Below are positions 24,726 to 35,806 of a DNA stretch of 64,000 bases, one piece after another. Each line of letters opens with the position of its first letter. The first letter of the stretch is position 1. The notes beneath the pieces were generated by a model that was given only the letters and a program-made list of their open reading frames with translations, was not told where the DNA came from and searched no databases. Location of the stretch: NCBI GenBank assembly GCA_037954325.1, contig JBBMNZ010000030.1, forward strand, positions 8,315,001 through 8,379,000, written 5' to 3'. The position numbers and the translations under genes were made by a program. Source of the DNA: Fistularia commersonii (lineage: Eukaryota; Chordata; Actinopteri; Syngnathiformes; Fistulariidae).

Positions 24726-25207
24726 TTTCAAGATAGATGACGTCCGAAGTAGGAGCCCGGGCCCCGCGCCCCTGCCGTGAGCCCGGCACCTGCCAGCATG
24801 GGGGCCTCCATTCAAACCCGGGTTCTGCAGCCTCATTTAACCCCAGGTCCTCACACGGGTCCATTAGATGTTGAGTTTCTCTTTACTTCACCCTACTTTT
24901 CTTCTTCTTTGGGCTTCTCCCTTTAGGGGTCACCACAGCCTATCGCCTGTCTCCATCCCATCCTCTCCTCTCCCTCCTCTTCTCTCACACCAACAGACTC
25001 CTGTCTTCTTTCCCTCCATCCATGTCAAAACCATCCATCCATCCATCCATCCATCCATCCATCCATCCATCCATCCATCCATCCATCCATCCATCCATCC
25101 ATCCATCCAGAGGCGGGGTACACCCTTGGACCGGTCGCCAGTTGATAGCAGGGCCATGTATAGAGATATCCATAGCATTCACTCTCTCATTCAACCATAA
25201 TATAGAG

Positions 25208-25922
25208 TCCATTACATCGATCGCAATCCAACGGTCGATCGCAAAGGTAGTGCGGGTAGATCACACGGTGTTAAAAAAATCGTCAGCCTATCATGCGTCA
25301 CTATGAAATTTGTCACTTAATTGATGTACAAGGCAGCCAGTCTGGCATCTTGGTTTATTTCTTTTAAAATGAAGAAAGGGTAGTAAAATGAGTGGGGGCG
25401 CTGGACCAAGTAGGAAACCCCAAAACTTACTATTTCCATAGGGAGTGGGAGGAGTTTTTTTTTTTTTTTTTACTGTCATTTGCAAAGTGTATTTGCCCCA
25501 TCGCTATATCAAAGAAAGGAAATACGGAGGGGCGTTTTCGGACAGTTCAAAATTACGATTATCATTTGGAAGTGTGATTGAGGCTGGCTATCAGTAGATC
25601 CCTGGCTGATTCCACATGTATTGTGCATTATGGGTTCATGCAGTTATGCAAAGTAAGATAAGATAAGATAAGATAAGATAAGATAAGATATAGTTTATTG
25701 ATCCCCACATGGAAAATTATTTTGTCACAGCAGCATAACAATGATGATATCAATAAATATGAGTGTAAATATAAATAAAAGAGACAATACATAGTGTATA
25801 TATAAAGAATTCTTAATCTATTAATAAATTAATATACGTTTTGCATTTTTATAGTACTTGGATCATTTTGACTTGGACATTTTACAAGTAGCTCGCATGC
25901 TGAAAAAGTATGCGCACCCCTG
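25208..25922 (+). mobile_element. hAT element with broken BED-finger remnant, 8-bp target duplication
   Basis: A perfect ATATAGAG duplication flanks it (25200-25207 and 25923-25930). The right end GCGCACCCCTG matches the left end of the copy at 50868 in reverse orientation. The plus strand encodes REWEEFFFF...SFAKCICPIAISKKGNTEGR, the same protein as at 51412-51062, but a deletion removes the second half of the C-x2-C region and both zinc His residues are changed (R and Q), so the finger is dead. The interior holds the (AGATA)n fragment at 25654-25810. Confidence 0.8.
25654..25810. repeat. (AAGAT)n run plus retroelement tail nested in the hAT element
   Basis: Seven or so AAGAT units are followed by TAGTTTATTGATCCCCACAT and CACAGCAGCATAACAATG. 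This phrase is a common 3' end of a fish retroelement (compare 31160). The hAT copy at 50868 lacks this segment, so it inserted later. That makes three nested layers with the surrounding SINE-like copy. Confidence 0.55.
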
Positions 25923-26159
25923 ATATAGAGACGTACAAGCATTCACTCATTCACGTGTTGTGTAGATAAGCAAACATTCACTCACTTTCACGCCATATAG
26001 GGACATGCAACCATTCACACATGATGTAGAGGCATATAATTCACTCCCGTTCAAAGTCTGGCCAACTTATGGTTTCACACCAAGATATGGGGAGAACGCG
26101 GAGACTCCTCATGGAGAGGCCCCCTGTCGGAATTGGCCAATAGAATAAAGGCTGCCGTG

Positions 26160-26700
26160 AAATTTAAGTGTTTCTTCTCTGCTTTCTGGCAGATAAAAAC
26201 AGATGAAGTCGATACGGAGCTCCACTTCTGAAATATTTGACATCTGATTTCACAGGACATTGATGCGCCTGGTTTCCGTCAAACAGCCGGGGCCTCACCA
26301 TGAGCCCGACTCCTCGACTTGTACTTTTTTTTTTTTTTTTTTTTGACTTCTCACTTGTGTTCGTCCGGCGGATGAAAAGGTTTTTCGGGACTGGCGGGTT
26401 GAAAACGAGCGCAGCGGGTCCGGCTGTCACCCCGCCTGATTAATGGCCCCCGCTGAAACGCGTCCAGCCACATTAGAGGTCCATGTATCTCCCGGAGCCG
26501 GCACGGACCTGGCTCTTTGTTCCGAGGGGGAAACGGTGTCAGCTGCTCGCCCGGGAACAGATAAAGATTTACTGTCATCGGAGGCCAGATTAAAGAACAC
26601 AAACGTGGACATTGATTCCTGAGCGAGGGGAGAGAGCGAGGAGTTAAAAAAAAAAAAGGGTACATTTTAGGTAGGAAACTCATTCCATGGCCGGCGGAGA
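26160..26700. promoter_or_regulatory. Candidate conserved non-coding element
   Basis: Apart from a poly(T) run at about 26326-26344, this block is repeat-free and of balanced composition. It contains GATAAAAACAGATGAAG, CACAGGACATTGATGCGCC, CTGATTAATGGCCCCCGCTG and ACAGATAAAGATTTACTGTC. There is no convincing coding potential (overlapping frames on the minus strand). The call is by appearance and position only. Confidence 0.25.
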
Positions 26701-28150
26701 TATGATCAGCTTATTTGGAAGGTGGACAATACGGGGCCCTCCACCAGAATCAACTTTGAGGGAAGTAAATTGTAAATATTGATTTCTGAAATGAACTGTC
26801 AATCTCACTCGATGAGATTATTCGTATCATCTGGCAGGAGCGGTGTGGGGTGGGGGTGGCAGTGTGTGTGTGTGTGGGGGGGGGGTCAAAACCACAGACA
26901 AAGCAAATGTAGGCGGGGGAAGGATCTCAGTTTTGGAGGTGGTGAAAAGAGCACTGAAACCTAGGACTCAGCTGTGCGTTCTGTATTTGTGTGTGGGTGT
27001 GTGTGTGTGTGTGTGGTGGATGACACACTGAACTTCTTACCGCTCCATCACTGACAGGGTTCAGAGGTGTTTTCTATGTAGTGCATTTACACATCATCCT
27101 ATTCAAAATGAATGACTGTCAATCTCCAACCTTGTCTTGTTGTACTTCCAAGATATACATTTCACAAATATTTCCCCATCATTTATTCTAATATCTACCC
27201 GCAGCTTGAGTGAGCTTCACTTGGATTACCACAATTTTTATGGATCTGTGATTTGATAGAAAAAAACAAAGTATGATAAGTAAAATTCACTTTGAACAAT
27301 CAAGGTGCAATATTCCTTTTCATAGGTGCAATAATAATACTACAATTACCTCCTTGCTTTCACATGTAAATTTAGTGCTAACAGGGCTAACAGACCCTAC
27401 TGAATTGTCACTCTTTTTTGTTTTTTGCTATTCATTGTATTTTATGGCTTGAAACTGGACCAAGGTAGTAATTTTGTGCCACAAACTGAAACATGTGCGG
27501 GTATGACAATACAATCCTTGACTCCTCGAAATAAACGAAAAAAATAATACGTCAAAAATTGAATAAATTAGATAAAAACATATGTATTAGAAAAAATAAA
27601 TGAATGGACAGAAAACGAGCAGCATATCTTTGGGTTCAGTGTTCAGTCGGTTAATATGTTATTACCACCAAGGTGAAATATAAGCCCTTTTTCAGACAAG
27701 TCTGGTGATGTTGTTGTGTTGCTAATGTAGGAATAATGATTGTTTCCTCTTTGGCTGTACTTAACAATATTAAAATGATAAGTTTTCCCCCCAACAGCCC
27801 TCAGCAGGGGGCAGCATGCCCTCGTGCAATCCGACGTCCCCTCCCGCCGCTCACGTGCTCGAACACCATTGTTTTGAATGTCCGGCCCGTTTAGAGTTTT
27901 GGCAGCTCACACGCAGCCGCCGCGGCTCCTTCTGCGAGCTCTGACCTCCTCTGCCGTGACCCTTCCCCTCCCGAGGAGTCGAGCTAACGATGCTAACTGA
28001 AGGCGGGGACTTCGGCGTGGGATGAAAGTTATCATTTCGGACGGCGAGTTTAATTGCACTGTAGCTTGCACTCAGGCGTGTTTTATTCCCCGCCCCCCCC
28101 AACGCTCCCTTCCGTTCTGCTTCACCGCTTTAACACGAAGTGCCAAGTTT
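26701..28150. other. Gene-free stretch
   Basis: This holds short (TG)n/(G)n runs at about 26860-26886 and 26989-27015, AT-rich DNA at 27.1-27.8 kb and a GC-richer segment at 27.8-28.1 kb. No exon, RNA gene or transposon end was recognised. Confidence 0.4.
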
Positions 28151-28179
28151 TCTTTTTCACTGTTGTTGTTGTTTTTTTT

Positions 28180-28580
28180 TCCCCTCCCCTCAGCCTTAAT
28201 TGGACAAATGAGTGTCAGAGGCCGGAGCCACTCAGCAGCCCGCCTGGTCCTATCAAAACTGTGAAGAGCAAGGACAACGCCCGCGGCGCTCAGTGTCCTT
28301 TAATTGCCATTTACATAGTGGACTAATCATTATTCTTTATGTCCTCTAATACCCCCACCTACCCCAACTACCCCACCTACCCCCCGCCCCCGGGGCTGAA
28401 ACAATGAGCCGCTTCTTCCCACTGACAGAAACTCAGAATCCCATCACGTGGATATCTGAGTGTGCAATACCAAATGGTTATGAAGTGACGTGTCCCATAA
28501 AGGCGCCGTTTTAAACCCGAAGTCTGGAATTCTAGACCCCAGGATATCATTTTTATTTTCACCGTTCATTGGATTTTTTT
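28180..28580. promoter_or_regulatory. Candidate conserved non-coding element
   Basis: It contains CAGCCTTAATTGGACAAATG, TCCTTTAATTGCCATTTACA, TAGTGGACTAATCATTATTC and CCATCACGTGGATATCTGAG in otherwise repeat-free DNA, interrupted by a C-rich run (28350-28392). Paired TAAT cores are typical of developmental enhancers. Low certainty. Confidence 0.25.
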
Positions 28581-29171
28581 TTTATAAACGGATCAGCTAA
28601 TCGGCGCTTCTCCATGCCTAAACAGACATCCTTCATCGTCCATAATGTTCAACCAGTTCTCAGAGACAGAGAGACCAGAATGGGACTTTTTGTCAAAAAT
28701 ATATTTATTAATTTCTGATTGTATTTTATAATCAGGGTGGCATGGCGGCACAGGGTTTAGTATTCCCAAATGACTGGCCATCCCCTCAAACCTCTCTTCC
28801 TCTTCTATGACAGTCAGAGACTAAAACCAGCCAGAAAGATCTTTTGCATACCCAAAACTTACACCCGGCCTTCGAGTGACTCCCCTCAGGTCGCAGACTC
28901 GGCCGCCCCGCCTGTAAAACCCAGAGGAGAAGAGCAACCTTTGTTTGAGAGCTGTCCCAACTCCTCAATTCCCAGCAATCCTGCAAACCCCTCATCTCCA
29001 TACCAGCCCCCCCGCCGAGTGTAATGCCGCCCATGATACATTTATTATATAAATGCAGAGCGCAGCTTACTTCAGTCTCTTACCAATGGCACAATTTGGA
29101 CAATTCTGCACAGTATTAATGATACCTATATTATATATATACTCACTCATTTATTTATTGATTTTTATAAT

Positions 29172-29495
29172 TTGGTGCCGCTACCCCATATGCCCCCCAA
29201 TTGCCCCTTGGTTGGATTCCAACAGGGCGTCTCTGTGTGTGTGGTCTCCATGCTATCCACATGTCTGCAAGGTTTTATGTGTCTATATCACAAGAGTGAA
29301 TGGTTCTTTGTTAATATAACATGTGAATGAGAGGGTGAATGGTTGTATGTCTCCATATGTGGCCGTGTTATCAACAGCCGACCGGTCCAGGGTAACCACC
29401 ACCTTTCGTCCAATAGGGATAGGCTCCAGCTTCCTGCAACCTTGGTTGCAGGATAATCGATGTATTGGTAAAAAATGAATGAATGAATATATAAT
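29172..29495 (+). mobile_element. SINE-like copy
   Basis: A head remnant (GGTTGGATTCCAACAGGGCG) is followed by GAATGAGAGGGTGAATGGTT, CCGACCGGTCCAGGGTAACC, AATAGGGATAGGCTCCAGCT and TTGCAGGATAATCGATGTAT, ending in an AAATGAATGAATGAATAT tail. Same family as 12521-12804. Confidence 0.65.
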
Positions 29496-29989
29496 GTGAC
29501 TTCCATTTTTTGCTGATACATGCATGCTGAAATGAACTAGGGACTATCACACGGTTCGGAAAATAAAATTCTGTGAAATAAAGAAATGCTTTCAAGCATG
29601 ACGGCCGTTTTGGATCTATCGGATGGGACGCTGATGTCAAGAGGAAGTGGGTTGATCCTCAAATGACTGATTTTCACAAAGACGTAGAAGCGGCGTTTGC
29701 TACGAGTGAGGCGATTTTGAATATTGATATCGGCCTCGAACTGAAGATCCCATTATCAGAACAAGTCTGAGACGACCTCTGATCGCTCTGTCGATTTAAA
29801 AAAAAAAAAACGAACTTCCAACCGTCAATAAAGTAAAAGTAACACCCCTTCCGACCCGTGTCGATTTTTACTGTTTGATTATCACTTTAAACCCCCAATG
29901 CTCTGGATGGGGTGCCAGAGCCGACCTCCCCCCCCACGCCGCCCCCGTTTATGTGCCTTTCCACGCACCGCGGCGTCACAGCGACAAAC

Positions 29990-30400
29990 CCCGGCTGTTT
30001 ACCGATGATTAGTGGAGATTGTTTCAGCTCACTTGTAAAAGCCATGTTTAAGAGCTGTATTTATTGTTCCATTTACACGTTTTGCGAGTGTGTTTGAGAG
30101 AGGACTAATCGTTACTAATTAGGCTTGCGCGCGCGCACGTATCCCGGTGTGCGTTCGAATGTGTGCGTGTGTGTGTGTGTCGCCCTGAAGCCATATTCAG
30201 CAAGCTGTGACAAAGGTCCATTACCTTGTCTGATCGCCGCGGCCTGTGATCTATTAGCATCATCTAAAAGCTACATTAGGATGAAGTGGAGACACTCATA
30301 AAGAGGGTGCTCTGATCAGGCCTTTTAATGGGTTCACCGGTTTTACATGAAACCTTTCTGCCTTACACGCCCAACCCTCCCCCCCGGTTTGTAGGTTAAT
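29990..30400. promoter_or_regulatory. Candidate conserved non-coding element (strongest-looking of the set)
   Basis: Two repeat-free parts flank a short CG/TG run (30126-30180). The left has GATTGTTTCAGCTCACTTGT, TAAAAGCCATGTTTAAGAGC and GGACTAATCGTTACTAATTA. The right has CAAAGGTCCATTACCTTGTC, GATCTATTAGCATCATCTAA, AAGCTACATTAGGATGAAGT and GGCCTTTTAATGGGTTCACC. Composition is even, with many TAAT/ATTA cores and no coding frame on either strand. Confidence 0.35.
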
Positions 30401-31164
30401 GCATTTTCAAGTATCCACCAGGCAACACTCAATCCACGCTGAGGCGCAGACATCGGCTTTTGTACCTGAAATGAGTGACGGACAAAAAACACACACACCA
30501 GTGATTTCAACAGGAGAGACATGCAATTATGTTGATTCCCTATTTGCAGATGCCATTTAATTATTCACCGTATCTGGAAGATTAGTCCGACAAAAATCGT
30601 GACTTGGAAAGTTTTTAAAGCTCAAAGTAAAAGCGTGTCGGGGCTCAATCGTTGTCAAATGTTGTCATGGCATCCGGGCTTGTTTTTTATCTAGAGGATA
30701 TTCCTGGGTTCTGCGAGACCGTTACTTCAACCCTGATTCGGGTTGTGGATCTCTCCGAGTGTATTGCAGGGTGCAAATGGATCTGGTGTGTGTGTGTGTT
30801 GGTCCGTCTGATCTCATCACAGCGTTATTTCTTGCCATGCTGTGATGAGGTGTCTGTCCCAACTCACTCATTAATATAGATAATATCTAGTATGGCACAA
30901 TATAGTGCCAGTAGTTGCCACCTCAAAGACAGCCTATGTTTTGGCAGGTTGGCGTTGTCATTGGTGAAACAATGAATTGGTCGCTAGTTCACTGCCGTAA
31001 GAACACAAGAGACAACGTATCTTCGCTTGAGAGAGATGAGTCACCTCATCAGGAGACGAAGCCTACTGCCGTCATTTTGCTTTGGCGGCTCAGAAATTAG
31101 TATTCATTTGTTCGTCCGTTCATTCGTTTATACATACCTAAGTCCGTTCGATCATTCATACGAT

Positions 31165-31290
31165 CATTCATTAATATACTTTATTAATCCCTTGCAAACC
31201 ATCTAGCGGCGCCAGGGGAGCAGTTAGAGGTTCAGTGTCTTGCTCGGGTTCGTTTCACTTCAAAACAGGTGCCAGTGATCAAAACAGCAA
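31165..31290. repeat. Retroelement tail fragment
   Basis: ATACTTTATTAATCCCTTGC, then GGGGAGCAGTTAGAGGTTCA and GTGTCTTGCTCGGG. This is a widespread fish retroelement 3' segment; compare 25690-25730. Family not assigned. Confidence 0.4.
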
Positions 31291-31299
31291 TGTTCGATT

Positions 31300-31690
31300 C
31301 CAAGGATGATCGTTCTGCCTGCGCCAAGCCATTATCTATCCTGGCTATCCTGCACTCAGGGTTGCGGGGTGGCTTTTGCCTATCCAGGCAATCAATGACC
31401 CTTAATCGGCTGCTGGTCAATCTCAGGACCACATATTGAGACTTACAACCATTCGCTCTCTCATTCACATGTCATTCGTATAGATACATACAACCACTCA
31501 CTCTCATTTATACGTCACATTGAGATGTACAACTGCGCACTCCCTTATTCACATGCTTGGATCATTGAGTCTCCAGTGAACGTCTTGCATGTTTTTGGAC
31601 TGTGGAAGGAACCCAGAGAACCTAGAGAACATGGAGCCTCCATACAGAAACGCCTCCTGTTGGAATCCAGCGAGGGACCTTCTTGCATGG
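31300..31690 (-). mobile_element. SINE-like copy (reverse)
   Basis: In reverse: TATCCTGGCTATCCTGCACT with CAGGGTTGCGGGGTGG, GGCTGCTGGTCAATCTCAGG, then three degenerate units (ACTTACAACCATTCGCTCTC, ATACAACCACTCACTCTCAT, GTACAACTGCGCACTCCC). It ends at the head side with GGAATCCAGCGAGGGACCTT. Confidence 0.6.
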
Positions 31691-31924
31691 AGGTGAAGAC
31701 GCCGGGTTCACCGATGCGGAGACGGACGATTCCCCCAATGGCCCGGGCGTCACGCTCCTATCAAGCTCCAAAATCACCTCAATAGCGTCAAATTTTGGGT
31801 TTACGACTAAAAGAAAGAGGTATGAGACGCGAGCAGCACAGAAGACTTTCCCCCCCGAGCGATCCAAGTTGAGTGTAAACCTTTTGCTATTACTGCAGCT
31901 GTCTCGGCTGTGTTTTCGAGGCGA

Positions 31925-32460
31925 AGGTTAATAGACATGAATAATCCTTTTTTAGCCACTTCAAAGATTGTATAGTGTCATTTATGGAGCCTGAATGTAA
32001 ATGAGACAGACCGGGGCGTGACGTCCGATGGACATAAAAGAAACGTTATTAAAAGGGAAACAACGCTGATATCAAATGGAGTGAACTTGAAACACGATGG
32101 AATACATTTAGGGCCGGCGCGATAATTGGAGCACGCCGCTCATATCTGCGCCGTGAAGTCCCCCTTAATTATTTTCCGCGTGATTTCCGAAGGATCTTTT
32201 TTAAAAGTATAATGGCGAGGCGGGTCTTCAGATGAGAGATGAGTTCAGTTGCGTGGCACACAAACAGTGAGACAGAGGCGTTTTTGATATGCAGAGAGGA
32301 AGCTGCGGGGCCCTGTCTGCGCTGTGAGGCCGCCTTATTATCTGTTAAATTATCATAACCTCTTGCTACCCGGACTGATCGCATCGCTTTTTCCAGAAAT
32401 GCAAATGGACGCATCGGTGAGTTGGATCCTTGTAAGATGAAAAAAAAAAAAGGCATGGAA
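31925..32460. promoter_or_regulatory. Candidate conserved non-coding element
   Basis: Repeat-free block with GACATGAATAATCCTTTTTT, ATGTAAATGAGACAGACC, CTGATATCAAATGGAGTGAA, GCGCGATAATTGGAGCACGC, CCCCTTAATTATTTTCCGCG and TCTGTTAAATTATCATAACC. It has many TAAT and GATA-type cores and no credible coding frame. The GC-rich block 32580-33070 that follows also lacks repeats. Confidence 0.33.
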
Positions 32461-33639
32461 ACGTCTTGACACGTTAAAATAGAAGAAATAAGCGGTGTCA
32501 TGATGAAGTGCCCTGGCAGGGACGACAGACATTTTAAAAGTGTAAAACCCGAGGTGTTGGTGTACAACGGCGTGTTCTCAATTAAGCTCCCGTTTCCATG
32601 GAGGCCGGCGTATCCTGGCATCTCGTCCTGATTGATATACTACAGTCAACCATATGGACGCCGTGTTAATCGAATGAGGGCCGACATCCGGGAGGGGATT
32701 TATGATTCTGATTTGCGAAAAAATGTCGAGTTGCGTCGGTGACGTCACCGGCGGTCCTCCGCTCACCGCTTTTCCTCGCCAGTGCATTTCCCGACTGTGG
32801 AGGAGGGAGCGAGGTGCGAGGGGTGAAGCGGGCCGGACAAAGACGAGGGGGTATCGCCGTTTTTGAGCGAGAGTCAGAGTCAGGGGAAGGCCGGGCGCTC
32901 GCCCGCTGACCCTGAAAAATGACGTGCTGATTGTCGCGCCGTGACCCCGTTGTCTCCTTGCCCATCCATCTCCCACGGCGACGCTGTCACCTCAACTTTA
33001 CCCAGACGTGATCTGAAGGGCTGCAAGTGGACAAACCCTCCAACCCCCTCCTTCCCGCTCCTCACTTGTCCCTTTAACCTTTTTATTTATTTGTTTGTCA
33101 CTTGAAAATGATGGATGGGGCCCGGGGCCCCAGTCCTAGGTTTAGTTGTCCGGTTTGGAGATGGCCAATGATTGGACAGCTTTAGAGCCAGATTCTATTT
33201 CGGTCCATCAATTTAGCCATTCAACTTCTGGAATAAACAGAGGCGTCGATGGCCTGCACAAAGGAATCACTCGAAGTGATGCCATTGGCTGCGTGAAATT
33301 ATACAACATTGGTTTGACAAAGCAGCATTTCATCATCTATTACTCTGCACAGGTTTGGAAACATCTTCCCTACGCCGTAAAACCATTTTGCGCATCCGTG
33401 GAGTGTCAAGTAGTTTTTTTGCTCCCACGAACCATTCCAGTATCATTTGACAAAGCTGCTCTGACTTTTCACAATCAGATTGTCTCCTTTGTCTGATAAA
33501 CTTCCTGCTTCTTACGGCTCCACTCAGTGAGCCATTAACACAAACATGGACATCTTTATATGTAATATATGAAACATATGAAAATATATGTTTATTTATA
33601 CTATGTATAGACGACTTTAATGGTTTTTGTGCACAGGAG

Positions 33640-33706
33640 GAATATGAAGATAGCGATCAGCTGGAGTAGGACAAAGCGTGGATAGGAAATGGATGGATGG
33701 ATGCTA
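33640..33706 (+). mobile_element. 3' tail of a SINE-like copy
   Basis: GGACAAAGCGTGGATAGGAA followed by ATGGATGGATGGATG. Only the end of the element remains. Confidence 0.4.
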
Positions 33707-33839
33707 TTTACTATTAATCTCACAGGCACTGTTTGGAAAAAAAATATTTCCAGTCATATTTGTGGATATTACCGGTATCAATTTAATTAAAAGTAAAAAA
33801 ATGTTTCTGTGTAACATCTTTCTATGTAAATATGTCATT

Positions 33840-33965
33840 TTGCAATGTGGACACCAGCACCTTATAGGCAAGCGTGGCCTATATATGTACACATATATTT
33901 ATTTTTCTAATTTTAGCCGGTGTGGCTTATATTCAGGTGTGCTTAGTTGTCCGGAAAATACGGTA
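33840..33965. mobile_element. DNA-transposon end remnant (CCGGAAAATACGGTA type)
   Basis: The plus strand has GGCCTATATATGTACACATA, GCCGGTGTGGCTTATATTCA and TTGTCCGGAAAATACGGTAT. The last phrase is a recurring terminal sequence of a non-autonomous DNA transposon in fish. The other end was not found. Confidence 0.4.
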
Positions 33966-34062
33966 TATGCGCACTGTATGTGTGTATGTACAGTATAGGG
34001 TTGTTTTTTTTGCAAATATGTATATGCATGTGTGCATGCGTAAGCATATGAACATGTGTATG

Positions 34063-35208
34063 TACATTGGGGAGAACAAGTATTTGATACACTACTGAAT
34101 TTTCAGCTTTTCCCACTTACAAAGCATGTAGAGGTCTGTAAAGAGGTACTCTTCAAATGTGAGTGACAGAATCTAAAACAAAAATTCAGAAAAACACCTT
34201 GTATGATTTTTAAGTAATTCATTTGCATTTTATTACGTACGTATTTGATTACCTACCAACCAGTAAGAATGGTGGCTCTCACAGACCTATTAGTTGTTCT
34301 TTAAGAAGCCCTCCTGTTTTTCACTCATTACCTGTATTAACTGCACCAGTTTGAACTTGTTAACTGTATAAAAGACACCTGTCCACACACTCAGTCCAAC
34401 AAATCCAACCTCTCCACAATGGCCAAGACCAGAGAGCTGTGTACAGACATCAGGGATAAAATTGTAGACCTGCACAAGGCTGGGATGGGCTACAGGACAA
34501 TAGGCAAGCCGCTTGGTGAGAAAGTGCCAACAACTGTTGGGACTGTTATGAGAAAATGGAGGAAGTTCAAGATGACGGTCAGTCTCCCTCGGTCTTCATG
34601 CAAGATCTCACCTTGAGGGGGATCAATGATCATGAGGAAAGTGAGGGATCAGCCCAGAACTACATGGCTGGACCTGGTCAATGACCTGAAGAGAGCTGGG
34701 ACCACAGTCCAATAGAAAATCATTCGTAACACACTACGCCGTCATGGATTAAAATCCTGCAGTGCACGCAAGATCCCCCTGAACAAGCCAGCACTTGTCC
34801 AGGGCCGTATGAAGTTTGCCAATGACCATCTGGATGATCCAGAGGAGGAATGGAAGAAGGTCATGTGATCTGATGAGACAAAAATAGAGGTACTTGGTCT
34901 AAACTCCACTCGCCGTGTTTGGAGGAGGAAGATGGATGAGTGCAACCCCGAGAACACCATCCCAACCATGAAGCATGGCGGTGGAAACATTATTCTTTGA
35001 GGATGCTTTTCTGCAAAGGAGACAGGACGACTGCACCGTATTGAGGGGAGGATGGATGGGGCCATGTATCGCAAGATCTTGGCCAACAACCTCCTTCCCT
35101 CAAGAAGAGCCTTGAACATGGGTCGTGGCTGGGTCTTCCAGCACGACAACGACCCGAAACACACAGCCGGGGAAACTAAGGAGTGGCTCCATAGGAAGCA
35201 TCTCAAGT
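34063..35208 (+). pseudogene. Tc1/mariner transposon with dead transposase, right end lost
   Basis: The element begins at a TA with CATTGGGGAGAACAAGTATT, a typical fish Tc1 terminus. The transposase frame starts at ATG 34419 (MAKTRELCTDIRDKIVDLHK) and stays in one frame to about 35208 with no frameshift, but it has four in-frame stops: TGA at 34614, TAG after 'TTVQ', TGA in the W of 'VMWSD', and TGA in 'ILWGC'. Two DDE residues are visible (SDET and HDNDPKHTA); the third lies beyond the break. Similarity ends abruptly after WLHRKHLK, where unrelated DNA begins, so the right third and right terminus are missing. Confidence 0.85.
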
Positions 35209-35722
35209 GTGCCTCGATTGTGCCAAGTAGAGTAGGCAATGACAGCAGAATGGCCCAAAAGAGTGCGGCTTGAAGAACAAACTCCTTCACGTCTTTATTA
35301 TATGACACTGTTGTACTGGAAGAACACCACTAGGTGCTGCCATCACTGAAATTATCCAAGAGCAGAAGTCTCTCAAAAAAGTCTCCAGCACACACAGTTA
35401 GAGGGAGACGAGAACTTCCTCTTGATGCTTCACCTCCCCCAGGAGCACAGATGGTAGGTCTTATAATATTAGATATTCTTCTTCAAAATGATAACACATA
35501 TCCCATTACAATCTAAAAAAGGTTTTACCGCAATAACCTGCAGGGAATGACCCCCAAGTGAAGCATAGATTGTGTAATATTCAGGGAATATTTACCAAAA
35601 TATACCCAATACGAGTTACATATTTAGATGAATGAAATTTCAATGGGTATTAAAAAGTGTTGGATTTTTGCTTCAGTCATTTTAAAAGACATATATTAAC
35701 AGTGGGTGTGGAAGAGGAGGCT

Positions 35723-35724
<2 letters not shown>

Positions 35725-35804
<80 letters not shown>
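35725..35804. repeat. (TG)n microsatellite
   Basis: About 40 perfect units. Confidence 0.97.

Positions 35805-35806
<2 letters not shown>

Larger units (their letters stand above)
25024..26140 (-). mobile_element. SINE-like copy with long (CCAT)n tail, split by a hAT insertion
   Basis: In reverse orientation: (CCAT)n tail 25031-25109, then GGGGTACACCCTTGGACCGG and CGCCAGTTGATAGCAGGGCC, then GAGATATCCATAGCATTCAC. The sequence stops at the hAT element (25208-25922) and resumes at 25931 with ACGTACAAGCATTCACTCAT and four or so more degenerate 40-base units, ending near GGGGAGAACGCGGAGACTCC. Joining both halves across the hAT gives one continuous copy. Confidence 0.65.

Noticed and set aside
25022..25212. 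His-Pro-Ser-Ile and Trp-Met-Asp-Gly repeat 'proteins'
   Set aside because: Translation of the (CCAT)n tail of a SINE-like copy.
34419..35208. Tc1 transposase as a domesticated host gene
   Set aside because: Four in-frame stops and loss of the third catalytic residue.
35052..35273. 73-codon frame fusing Tc1 sequence to new sequence as a chimeric gene
   Set aside because: It is just the part of the dead frame between two stops that reads across the break point.
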